From contig NC_091431.1 in NCBI RefSeq assembly GCF_032191515.1, positions 35,763,298 to 35,827,297 of the forward strand: a stretch of DNA of 64,000 nucleotides, given 5' to 3'. The position numbers and the translations under genes are program-made. Numbering within the stretch: the stretch's first letter is position 1; every line of letters starts with the position of its first letter. The notes below the pieces were generated by a model, which made no database searches, was not told where the DNA came from, and saw only the letters and a list, made by a program, of their open reading frames with translations. Of this stretch, positions 13,945-24,902 are shown piece by piece. Source of the stretch: Phaenicophaeus curvirostris (Eukaryota; Chordata; Aves; Cuculiformes; Cuculidae).

Positions 13945-14010
13945 GAAAGGAAGGGATCAGAACAGGTTAGGAGGGACCTACAATGATCATCTAGTCCAAC
14001 TGTAGTCAAA
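13945..14010 (-). mobile_element. CR1 3'-end stub (minus)
   Basis: The plus-strand text 'caggttaggagggacctacaatgatcatctagtccaactg' is the reverse complement of the CR1 3' UTR. It shares the GGTTAGGAGGGACC form with the element starting at 21849. About 60 bp are recognisable. Sequence beyond about 14010 does not continue as CR1. Confidence 0.75.
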
Positions 14011-15435
14011 CAGCTACCCTAGACAAACAATTAAGTACTATCTAAGGTGAGGTGAATACACTTGTGTATTACTGAAATCCCAGTCCCGCATATGCAGAGA
14101 AATTGCAGATATGGTCAAGGTGTCTCACCTCTTGAATACTTCTAGTGCTCACTGAGGGCTCATCAAACTGGACCCTGAATACTTCAGGAGTTATGACAGT
14201 ATAAAAGCTGCTAATTCTCAAGTAAATTCCTTCAGGTCCTTTGCTAAGGAAAATCTTGCAAGTGGTGTCAACTTTAAAAAAAAATAAAATCCACATAATG
14301 CCACCAACACATCCAACTTAGATTTCCTTGTACCTCACCCAGCAAGTTTCTAGATATTAGACCCTTGTCTATAAGGTCACTTGAGCAGCTGTAACTCCCA
14401 CTGAAAGTTACAAGAAACTTCAGGTACTATGTCCTTCTCCAGATTGTCCCATTAAATATAATCTCTGCTTAGGTGGGATGTAATCCACAGCTACCCTGGC
14501 TAGAGTAGGCAAACATAAGAATAAAGCAATATTCTATACTTCAGTTATCAAAAGTTTTAAATGAGGATAAATTACCTTCTCCTCTAAGCCTAGAACTATT
14601 TTCTTTGACTTGGTACTTTTGTTGGCCTGGCTTCTTTAAACCAGAAGGTATGGAAGAATCCAAACTCTAAACTTTCAGAGTCTTCAGCTGGTGATACTGC
14701 AAGACATAATGTGATAGAAATAATGCAGCTTCTTGCTATGCTTTTTCAGCTGTCCACAGCTATGTGCTTTAGTGCAAACTGTCTTATCATCCCTCTTTAG
14801 TTTAGCATTCCAGGGGTGGGGGGATGGCAAGAAAAAAATAGCATATAAACACTAACAGGAAAGGTAAGAGTTATTTTAATCCTCTGTGGAAAGTAGCTAT
14901 ACACTAAGATCTATATTTTATAGATGTTCAATGTCTGGACATTAGTCCTTTGCATAAATCTTAGCGAAACAAACATTTGAAATTTTGTAGGGATGTGCTA
15001 GCCATCTCTCAGCTACACTGGCAAGAAATATATTCCAGTAAAAGAAAAGCAGGTTTGTTAAGAAGTATATGCTTCCAAGTGCCCTTTCCACAGGGGTGAG
15101 ACTGAAAAGAGGAGTAACTCCAAAAGAAAAAGGCAGGAATTAAGTAAGACGATGACAAACAGTGTATTCTGTAAAATTAAGTAGGTGAAAACAATAATAT
15201 AGGAATTAGGATTATCTCAAGATGCATATGTTATATTTTTCAACCTACTGAGCAGAAAATGGTTCTAGAAACTTTTGCCTAGTTCCATCAAAGGAAGTTT
15301 AGCAATTAACTTGTTTGCATGAATCCACTTGTACTTCGGTTTATCAAAGAGTGAACACTACAATAATGTATTGCCTCCACTGCTTTTCCTGAAGCTGCTG
15401 CCAATTAATTGTTTTCACATAACTTTGCAATCTAG
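14011..15435. other. Unique sequence, no gene seen
   Basis: The longest open frame is 75 codons and is not recognised. I see no repeat or RNA gene. Confidence 0.55.
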
Positions 15436-15439
15436 GGCC

Positions 15440-15757
15440 AGTTGTAGCCAGTTTCTCAAGTAGAATACTGTGAGAAACTGTGTCAAACTTTACTAAAGTC
15501 CAGGTATACTACATCCACAGCCTTTCCCTCATTCATCAAGTGGGTCACCTCGTCATAGAAAGCAATCAGGTTAGTTTGGCAGGACCTGCCTTTCACAAAC
15601 ACACGCTGAGTGGGCCTCATCACCCAGTTGCCCTGTGTGTGCTGTGAGATGGCACTCAAGATGACCTGCTCCATGACCTCCCCTGGCACTGAGGTCAGAC
15701 TGACAGATCTGTAGTTTCCTGGATCCTCTCTTTGGGCCGTCTTGTAAATGGGCATAT
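15440..15757 (-). mobile_element. CR1 ORF2 fragment, RT domain only (minus)
   Basis: The minus frame at 15483-15755 starts with the CR1 'MPIYKTAQREDPGNYRSVSL' block and includes the TKGR-like segment (VFVKGRSCQTN) and motif A (VVYLDFSKV), with the catalytic Asp kept. It stops within motif A, and the nucleotide match ends near 15440. Both ends are missing: there is no 3' UTR or tail and no endonuclease part. CR1 insertions are normally 5'-truncated with an intact 3' end, so later deletion or rearrangement removed the 3' half. Confidence 0.88.
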
Positions 15758-18405
15758 TCAGTAAATTCTTCTGAATTCATTTAATTTTTGTTTTATAATG
15801 AAGTAGCTGTTTAAAATTGGGCCCATAATTTTATTTATTTTTAACCTGTGACAAGTTTGCTTGCTAGTGCATAACGTCTTCATACAGCTTAAGCATTTCA
15901 GTTGCTCATTCGCTATTAGACCATTTTAGACATTCATACAAACAAACTCAGATTAGAAACATGCTACTTTATCTTTGTTCCATTAGGAACTCTGCTTACT
16001 AGTCTCCAAGATTCTTCTGTTAAACAGAATTATTTAATAAAGCCTGTAATATTTCCAAAATATAACATGGGCTTTGGAGAATAAAGTGTAAAGACATCCA
16101 TAGGATATTTATCTGACTTCTATCCATTAATGTGAAGAGGGGATATACTGCAAGCACACTCCAAGACACAGATCTTTGAATCTATATATACAAAGATGCC
16201 TTCACCTTTCTAAGACTATACAAAGAGACCTGAAAAAGGTGAACATGCTAGGTTTAAGGTCTCTATATTGTATTAACAGTGAGATCAACTTCTTTGCAAA
16301 TTAGTGTGAGACTCTTAATTCTTTTTACTAAAAGCAATTTACCAAGTCACAATGTATTAAAGCATGTATGATCCAAAGAAGTATCTTTAAAACTACTCTT
16401 CTAGCACTTTTTTTTATGGTAAGTCACAGAAGTGGTGAATGATTTTTCATCACTGTTCTATAAGAGCAAAAGTCTAAGTCCCTCAAGTGGAATTATTGTA
16501 TTGTTGCAAAGTTCGTTATTTAGTTGCTCATGAATTTGCTATAAAATTCACACATTTGTTAGCTGGATTTTATCCTGAATTATGTGTCTGGAAGCCACTA
16601 AATTTCAAATTACCTCAACCAGAGGCAGTTCTTAGTACTGACTTATTCATGCTAGCTATTACAGATGCTGAAACAAACACTTCTCCTGCTTGAACGCACT
16701 GCTGGATCTGCTTAAGGAGATAGTACCAGTTATACCCTGACTCTGGAGAACATTGCTGGGCTCCTGTGTAGCTATAGATCAACAAGAGGATTTTATTTTC
16801 TTCAACAATAGATCTCTAAGTCTTGCAGTGGACTGTTCTGCAATACCCACGGAGGTTATTTTAGACTTGTATTGTGGGAAACACATAATTTAACATCTAT
16901 TCTCTCTATCATCTGCTCCCTCCTCATTAAAATAATTCTGTTTGTCTCTATGACTGGCTCAAATGTTGTTCTCCCTCCTACATGTTCAGATTACAACAAA
17001 TTGATGCCTTCCTTCTTTGACAACTGCAGCTGAAAGAGCAGCAGTCTTGAAAACACAAAAGCTACCTAACTGAAAACTCAAAAGCTTCATGCCAAGCAGA
17101 ATGAAGTGACTTGGGTGATCTGGAGACCTCAGACTATAACAATTATAAAACTTCCATATATGAAGTCTTGGACTTGAAGTCCTGCTCCTAATTTAAAAGT
17201 TATCCATTCCCTAAGTCTTGCACTACCTCCAGAGCCATTTCTTCACTTACAATAACAAATTTTCCAGAGCCACACTGTACTTAGGAAAACAAAAGGGACC
17301 CATGAAATTAGGGCTTCAGACATATCTGTAGGATTGAACACAGACAGCACTGCTGTTTGCAGAAAAAAAGAAAATCACCAAATTCTCCCATAGTGAAGTG
17401 TAATAACAACAGGGACTTAATTCATAACAACTGTGTCTCTTCCACTCTAGTATCTTTACTATTGAAAGTTGTCGTATTAAATCTGTAAATCAGTCTTCTC
17501 TCCATCACAAGGACCGCAATTAAACATCTCCTCTAATATTACCATTTATACTTAACTTTCTCGATAGTTAACCAGCAGTTCTCAGTCAGGACTCTGCTAC
17601 ATGAAATATATGCAGAAAATACAAAAGACATTGACTGAGGAAGAATTCAAAGTTCACGCCAAAAGATCAGAAGAAGCTCAAAGAACCCATAGCTTTTCAA
17701 AATTAATTAACTATAGAAAGAAACAATCCTGATGAAAACGAAACCCTGATAGAGTTCAGTGGAGCCGAGCAAAGAACCAGGCAGTCAGAGCAACTGACAG
17801 AATAGTCAGTCACCATGAACAAGAAGTGGAATAAATGTGGACAGACTTTTTGAGGTTTTGTGTTTTGCTTACTACATGTTTTCAAAAGTTTGGAAAACAA
17901 TGAGAGTTATGGAAAAACATATCCACATAAATGATTCTTCAGTTCTGCAAAAGCTGTGTTAGGTATTCATTCAAAATGCTGCCGAATCACACACAAAAAA
18001 CTTACTGCTTAATGGTTTTATTGAACACTCTAATACCTCTACTTCCATGTCCCTTACCGTGGTTATGCAAAAGAAAGCAGGAGGCATATGGTTTGTAAGT
18101 GGAATGGATTGATTTCTCTACTGTAGATTTACCTAGTGTTTATCATCAACTGCTTCGGCACTAAGATAGTTATGAGTGACTTGACCTCACTGGGAAGCTT
18201 TTTTGCATTTGAAGGATTTCTTCACTATCTACTTGCATATGCTTGTCAGCAATTTTTCATAAAATTCTGATAGGTATGTTGCAGAAATTGAAAGCCATGT
18301 AAAGCCCAACAAATGAGAAGGTCCGTTTAGAGGTAATAGTCTGCCATAGTGCTGTGTAATTGTATGGTTTCCTCTGGAGTAAATCTGTCCAAGAAAAACA
18401 ACCAC
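15758..18405. other. Unique AT-rich sequence, no gene seen
   Basis: Open frames are all 68 codons or fewer and are not recognised. I see no transposon remnant or RNA gene. Confidence 0.55.
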
Positions 18406-18527
18406 AATAAAAAATAAAAAATAAAAAATAAAAAATAAAAAATAAAAAATAAAAAATAAAAAATAAAAAATAAAAAATAAAAAATAAAAAATAAAAAATA
18501 AAAAATAAAAAATAAAAAATAAAAAAA
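18406..18527. repeat. (TAAAAAA)n heptanucleotide microsatellite
   Basis: Seventeen thymines fall at exact 7-bp spacing from 18408 to 18520, with only A between them, so the array of about 17 units is perfect. Because the unit is 7 bp, all three minus-strand frames stay open and read the same F/I/F/Y/F/L heptapeptide. These frames are an artefact of the repeat. Perfection across 17 units implies a recent expansion and probable length polymorphism. Confidence 0.97.
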
Positions 18528-19365
18528 GCAACCAACAACAAGACTTATTTCATGAAACTTTCTTTTTTTGGACGCCATCAATTTCTTGAAGCATGGTCAT
18601 ACCACAATCTGTAATAAACAAAGTGCTGCTTGGGGTTAGCACAATCAGTCTCTTTGATAGGGCAGAATCTTTTAGTCATGTATACTGCTGCAGATATGCT
18701 ATGACATTGATTAGTCGTTATAGTAAATGATCCAAAATAACATTCATGTTACATGTTGCCACACAACAATGTCACCTATTTAGTGTTCAGCTACTAAAGA
18801 AACCTCTTCTAAATCATGTCTAATAATGGCTCTTAGCTTAACCCTGCTGACTTCACGGTTTTTCTCCAAGGAGCACATAGGTCTTTAGTACGTTATCCCA
18901 AATCTGACGAGGAATTTGAAAAACATGGTCATGTCCTGCACATCCTATTAAGAACTAAAAAGTAGCTGACTGAAACTTACTTTCTGCATCCTTCTCTGAA
19001 CACATCAGATGCTTGTTACTGCATCATTTAGCAAGCCATTTTTGAAAAAAAAAAGGTTCTTGGTGACCTCTAGCATGCTATTGTCTTCTTTTTATCTATG
19101 AGCAATCAAGCAACTGTAGCAATAAAGTCATTTTCTGAGTAGTGAGAACCTGAACAAAACACACTGTGTATGAGAGAGAGAGGACAAAACAGTGGCAACA
19201 ATCAATTCACAACCTTGATATTTTTTTCCTTTGCTCCTTTTCAACATTTTCCAGAAGAAAAGACACCATTGAGGCTACCCTTGTACCAGATACTGTTTCT
19301 TTAACTACACAAAGTTTTCTAAATTTTTTACATCACAGTGGATGAAAACACAGCTGTGGAACAAG
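18528..19365. other. Unique sequence between two microsatellites
   Basis: Nothing recognisable as a gene, RNA or transposon was seen in this stretch of about 840 bp. Confidence 0.55.
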
Positions 19366-19442
19366 GAAGGGGAAGGGGAAGGGGAAGGGGAAGGGGAAGG
19401 GGAAGGGGAAGGGGAAGGGGAAGGGGAAGGGGAAGGGGGAGG
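19366..19442 (+). repeat. (GGGGAA)n hexanucleotide array, G-quadruplex-prone
   Basis: About twelve GGGG runs are separated by AA on the plus strand, ending in a GGGGG run and a short purine tail. The array is a pure purine tract of about 75 bp. It satisfies the canonical G4 pattern many times over and is also a candidate for triplex (H-DNA) structure. The minus frames reading Ser-Pro or Phe-Pro repeats are artefacts. Confidence 0.96.
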
Positions 19443-19870
19443 GAAAAGATTTCCCCTCAACTGTAGGTTGACAAAATAAATGAAAATAATTGTGTGAATC
19501 ATATTTGATTGTCTTGAATGGACAAAGAAGAAGTGAAATGAAACGAGTGGGGCAGAGGGATAGCACTGAGGGTTCCTTACTTAGCTGACATGTAGAATTG
19601 TGCTACTAAACCTCTGGAAGAGTGGGAGCTAAAACTAGAGAGCAGTACAGAGGTCATGATGTCTTAACAGATCATTACCACTTTTTCAGAACTTTGTCAG
19701 AGTTATAGTATGTATATCAATACTTTCTGCAACACTGGAGAGAAATGGAGCCTACTCTGATGGTGAGAACACTAGGTTTAACAGTGACACTTCTGTCTTT
19801 CAAATTCTCTTCACATGCAAGTACCAACACCTCTTTCACAGCTTGCTGAGGATTTGTATCTTCTCTATAA
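19443..19870. other. Unique spacer
   Basis: A stretch of about 430 bp before the next CR1 tail, with nothing recognisable in it. Confidence 0.5.
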
Positions 19871-19871
19871 T

Positions 19872-21548
19872 CATTCACAGAATCTCTGAATCACAAAATC
19901 ACTAGGATGGAATAGACCTGATGGATCATCAAGTCCATCCATTCCTATGAAACACTAAACCATGTCCCTCAGCACCTCATCCACCCATCTTTTAAATACC
20001 TCCAGGGAAGGTGACTCAATCACCTCCTTGGCCAGCCTCTGCCAGTGCCCGATGACCATTTCTGTGAAAATTTTTTTCTTATGTCCAGCCTAAACCTCCC
20101 CTGGCAGAGCTTGAGGCCATTCCTCCTTGTCCTGCCCCCCGTCACTTGGGAGAAGAGGCCAGCACCCTCCTCTCTACAACCTCCTTTCAGGTAGTCGTAG
20201 AGAGTTATAAGGTCTCCCCTCAGCCTCCTCTTCTCCAGGATAAACAATCCCAGCTCTCTCAGCCACTCCTCGTAAGACTTGTTCTCTAGCCCCCTCACCA
20301 GCTTCATTGCGCTTCACTGGTCACACTCCAGAGCCTCAACATCCTTCTTGTGGTGAGCGGCCCAGAACTGAACACAGTATTCAAGGAGCAGTCTCACCAG
20401 TGCCAAGCACAGGGGAAGAATAATCTCCCTGGACCTGCTGGTCACGCCATTTCTGATACAAGCCAAGATGCCGTTGGCCTTCATGGCCACCTGGGCACAC
20501 TGCTGGCTCATATTCAGTCGGCTCTCAACCAACATCCCCAGGTCCTTCTCCTTGGGGCAGCTTTCTAGCCAGTCTTCCCCTAGTCTGTAGCACTGCATGG
20601 GTTGTTGTACCCCAAGTGCAAGATCCGGCATTTGACCTTGTTAAACCTCATACCATTGGTCTCAGCCCATCTGTCCAGCCTGTTCATATCCCTTTGAAGA
20701 TACTCCCTGCCCTCCAGAAGATCAACACTTCCTCCCAGTTATTTGTCGTCTGCAAACTTACTTAGGGTGCATTTGATCCTCTCATCAAGATTACTGATAA
20801 AGGCATTGAACAGGGGTGGACCAAGAACTGAGTCCTGGGGAACACCACTTGTCACTGGCCTGCAGCTGGTGTTAACTCTATTTACCACCACTCTATGGGT
20901 CCGGCCATCCAACCAGTTTTCCATTCAGGAGAGAGTTCACCTGTCCAGTCCAGAGGCTGACAGTTTACTAAGCAGAATACCGTGAGAAACTCTGTCAAAG
21001 GTTTACTGAAGTCTAAGAAGACCACATCCACAGCCTTTCCCTCATAAGTAAGCAGGTCACCTTGTCATATAAGGCAATCGGGTTAGTTTGGCAGGACCTG
21101 CCTTTCATGAACCCGTGTTGACTGGGCCTGATCACCCGGTTCTCTTGCATGTGCTTCATGATAGCACTCAAGATCACCTATTCCATGACTTTCCCCAGCA
21201 CTGAGGTCAGACTGGCAGGCCCGTAGTGCCCTGGGTCCTCCCCCTGACCCTTCTTGTAGATGGGCACAACATCAGCCAGCCTCCAGTCAAGACAAACTTC
21301 GCCCATCAGCCAAGACCACTGGAAGATGATGGAAAGGGGTTTGGCAAGCACATCTCCCACCTCCCTCAATACACTTGGGTGGATCCTATCTGGTCCCATA
21401 GGCTTGTGAGTGTCTAATTGGGCAATCAAGTCACTAACCACTTCCTCTTGGATCATGGGAGCTTTGTTCTGCTCCTCTAGCACCTGGGTGTGTACACACA
21501 GGGAAAAACTTTCCTTGCTATTAAAGACTGAGGCAAAGAATTCCAAAA
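19872..21548 (-). mobile_element. CR1 LINE, 5'-truncated, RT plus 3' end (minus)
   Basis: This 1.7-kb CR1 copy has its tail at about 19872 and its 5' break at about 21548. On the minus strand it runs from the post-endonuclease linker (PMIQEEVVSDLIAQLDTHKP) through RT fingers (DWRLADVVPIYKK) and palm to the C-terminal region and 3' UTR. The pieces at 21178-21552, 20739-20924, 20314-20631 and 20020-20307 lie in different frames, so several frameshifts are present. Motif C reads FADDK and is followed at once by TAA. A TGA precedes the MENWLDGR block, at the same site as in the copy at 21.8-26.2 kb. The element is dead. It lies 300 bp from the next CR1 in the same orientation. Confidence 0.94.
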
Positions 21549-21922
21549 ACATACTTCATTTAATTGAAGCCTTGTAGTACTCTACCAGAAAGCAGCTGGT
21601 TGATACAACAGGAATATTTCATAATGTGCCCACAAGTTTCAGGACAGCAGACTTAGGGGAAATTTCTGTCCAAATCCACAGTGGTTTACATGTAGTTTTC
21701 TATCAGGCTGTTCATATCAACAATAACACTGCCATGCCTTCTGTGACTTCTGAGACAAATGTGCCAGTCTCAAGAAACTCACTTCATAAGGCAGATGATG
21801 GGTGAACACACACCACAAGTTTCAGTAGAACATGGAAGTCCAGTCTGCAATCATAGAGCCACAGAATAACCAGGTTAGGAGGGACCCACCGGATCATCGA
21901 GTCCAACCATTCCCATCAAACA

Positions 21923-24727
21923 CTAAAACATGCCCCTTAGCACCTCGTCCACCTGTCTCTTAAACACCTCCAGGGAAGGTGACTCAACCATCTCTCTGGG
22001 CAGCCTGTTCCACTGCCCAATGACCCTTTCTGTAAAGAATTTTTTCCTAATGTCCAGCCTAAATCTCCCTTGGTGGAGCTTGAGGCCATTCCCTCTTGTC
22101 CTGTCCCCCGTCACTTGGGAGAAGAGGCCAGCACCCTCCTCTCTACAACCTCCTTTCAGGTACTTATAGAGAGCAATGAGGTCTCCCCTCAGCCTCCTCT
22201 TCTCCAGGCTAAACAATCCCAGCTCTCTTAGCCACTCCTCGTAAGACCTGCTCTCCAGCCCCTTCACCAGCTTTGTTGCTCTTCTCTGGACTCGCTCCAG
22301 AGCCTCAACATCCTTCTTGTGGTGAGGGGCCCAGAACTGAACACAGGATTCGAGGAGCGGTCTCACCAGTGCCGAGTACAGAGGGAGAATAACCTCCCTG
22401 GACCTGCTGGTCACGCCATTTCTGATACAAGCCAAGATGCCATTGGCCTTCTTGGCCACCTGGGCACACTGCTGGCTCATGTTCAGTCGGCTGTCAACCA
22501 ACACCCCCAGGTCCCTCTCCTCCAGGCAGCTTTCTAGACAGACTTCTCCTAGTCTGTCGCACTGCACAGGGTTGTTGTGCCCGAAGTGCAGGACCCGGCG
22601 TTTGGCCTTGTTAAACCTCATGCTGTTGGTCTCAGCCCAGTGGTCCAGGCTGTTCAGATCCCTTTGCAGAGCCTCCCTACCCTCCAGCAGATCGACACTT
22701 CCACCCAGCTTAGTGTCGTCCGCAAACTTGCTAAGGGTGCCCTCAATGCTTTCATCCAGACCATTGATAAAGACATTGAACAGGGCTGGACCCAGCACTG
22801 AGCCCTGGGGAACTCCACTTGTCACTGGTCTCCAGCTGAAGTTAACTCCATTTACCACCACTCTCTGGGCCCGGCCATCCAACCAGTTTTCCACTCAGGA
22901 GAGCGTGCACCTGTCCAGGCCAGAGGCTGACAGTTTCTCAAGCAGAATGCTGCGAGAAACTGTGTCAAAGGCTTTACTGAAGCCCAGGAAGACCACATCC
23001 ACAGCCTTTCCCTCATCCAGCAGCCGAGTCACTTTGTCATAGAAGGCGATCAGGTTAGTTAGGGAAGACCTGCCTTTTGTGAACCCATGTTGACTGGGCC
23101 TGATCAACCAGTTCTCTTGCATGTGCTTCATGGTAGCACTCAAGATCACCTGTTTCATGACTTTCCCTGGCACTGAGGTCAGACTGACAGGCCTGTAGTT
23201 CCCTGGATCCTCCCTGCGACCCTTCTTGTAGATGGGCACAACATCAGCCAGCCTCCAGTCCAGTGGGACTTCCCCAGTCAGCCAGGACTGTTGGAAGATG
23301 ATGGAAAGGGGTTAGGCCAGCACATCCGCCAGCTCCTTCAATACCCTTGGATGAATCCCATCCGGCCCCATAGACTTGTGGGTGTCTAGCTGGGCAAGCA
23401 AGGCTCTGACCACCTCCTCTTGGATCATGGGAGCCTCATTTTGCTTCTCTAGCTCCTGGGTTTGTACACAGACGGAACGACTTTCTTTACAATTAAAGAC
23501 TGAGGCAAAGAAGGCATTAAGTACCTCAGCCTTTTCCTCATCCCCTGTCACTGTTGTTCCTTCTGTGTCCAATAGGGACTGTAAGGTCTCCCTAGTCCTC
23601 CTTTTATCATTTATATATTTATAGAAAGATTTTTTGTCATCTTTCACAGACTTTGCCAATCTGATTTCTAGTTGAGCCTTAGCCCTTCTGATTTTTTCTC
23701 TACACAATCTCATTTCTCTCCTGTAGTCCACCCAGAGGCCTGTCCCCTCTTCCAGAGCCCATAAACGTTTCTCTTCTTCTTGATATCACTCAAGATCTCT
23801 CTGTTCAACTAAGCTGGCTTTCTCCCCTGCCAGCTTTTTTTCTGGAACAGGGGGATGGCTTTCTCCTGAGCTGCTAGGATTTCCTTTTTGAAGAGCTCCC
23901 AGCCCTCATGGGCTCCCTTGCCCTTAAGTACTGTCTCCCATGAGACTTTGCCAACCAGCCTTCTGAAGAGATCAAAGTCTGCCCTCTGGAAATTTAATGC
24001 TACTGTCCTGCTAAGCACCCTCTTCACTTCACCTAGAACAGAAAACCCTATCACCTCATGATCACTTTGTCCTAGGCGTCCACCTACTGCTACATCCCCC
24101 ATAAGGCCTTCTCTGTTCACAAACAGCAGGTCCTGGAGGGCACCCTCCCTTGTTGGTTCATTCACCAGCTGTGCAAGGAAGTTGTCTTCCACGCACTCCA
24201 GGAACCTCCTAGACTGCTTCCTTTCTGCCCTATTGTACACCCAGCAGATATCAGGAAGATTGAAGTCTCCCACGAGAACGAGAGACATTGATCTAGAGAT
24301 TAACCCCAGCTGTTTATAGAAGAGTTCATCAGCTGCTTCTCCTTGGCTGGGTGGTCTGTAACAGACTCCCATCACAAAATCTACCTTCTGGTGGGCTCCT
24401 CTGATTTTAACCCACAGCACTCAATCTCCTCATCCCCACAATCCATCTCAACGTGTCCAAGTCCTCCCTTACAAAGAGGGCTACCCCACCTCCTCTCCTG
24501 CCCTTCCTATCCCGCCTGAAGAGTTTGTACCCCACCATAGCTGCACTCCACTTATATGAGTATTCCCAACACATTTCCATGATGGCAATGACATCATAGG
24601 CTCCTTGCCCTACGACAGCTTCCAGCTCTTCCTTCTTATTCCCCATGCTGCGTGCATTGGTGTAAATGCACTTCAGCTGAGCTGCCGAGCCTTCAGCCCT
24701 CTTAGAGGGAACAGAGTTCGTTCCCAA
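21923..24727 (-). pseudogene. CR1 ORF2 pseudogene (APE endonuclease + reverse transcriptase)
   Basis: In an active element this protein nicks target DNA and primes reverse transcription there. The endonuclease starts near 24727 (LKCIYTNARSMGNKKEELE; catalytic-Glu region IAIMEMCW; RRGGGVALFVRED). The frame shifts near 24420 and continues with GVCYRPP, VGDFNLPDICW and GQSDHEV. A TAG at 23809-23811 replaces a Trp that the 46-kb copy keeps. A second shift near 23750 restores the first frame. In-frame stops follow at 23312-23314 and 22895-22897. In RT motif A the catalytic Asp is Gly (FLGFSKAFDTV, codon 22982-22984), while motif B (TSGVPQGSVLGP) and motif C (FADDTK) are intact. The C-terminal CR1 region is complete to 21923. 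Confidence 0.93.
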
Positions 24728-24902
24728 TTGCCTGGTAACTGGAGTAGCTAGCCCGTATCTCCCTTAGCACCCCCAGGTGTGTTCTCCCCCACTTTATGTG
24801 TGGTGAGCTACTGGTGGTCCTCACCAGTACACCCTCTCCCAATCACCCCATGTCCAGGCTCGTTCATGTCTAGCCTGGGCTCAACCCCCTCCCCCTTCAC
24901 AT

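Noticed and set aside
18229..18581. Three overlapping minus-strand open frames with Phe/Ile/Tyr/Leu heptapeptide repeats that look like membrane proteins
   Set aside because: They are the translation of the 7-bp (TAAAAAA)n array, which stays open in every minus frame. No real coding signal flanks it.
19305..19566. Minus-strand frames with Ser-Pro and Phe-Pro repeats
   Set aside because: They are translations of the (GGGGAA)n microsatellite.
22437..23042. A 201-codon plus-strand open frame inside the CR1
   Set aside because: It is the antisense shadow of the RT region. Similar antisense frames appear over the 46-48 kb copy (47238-47621 and 47818-48318), as expected from shared codon bias.
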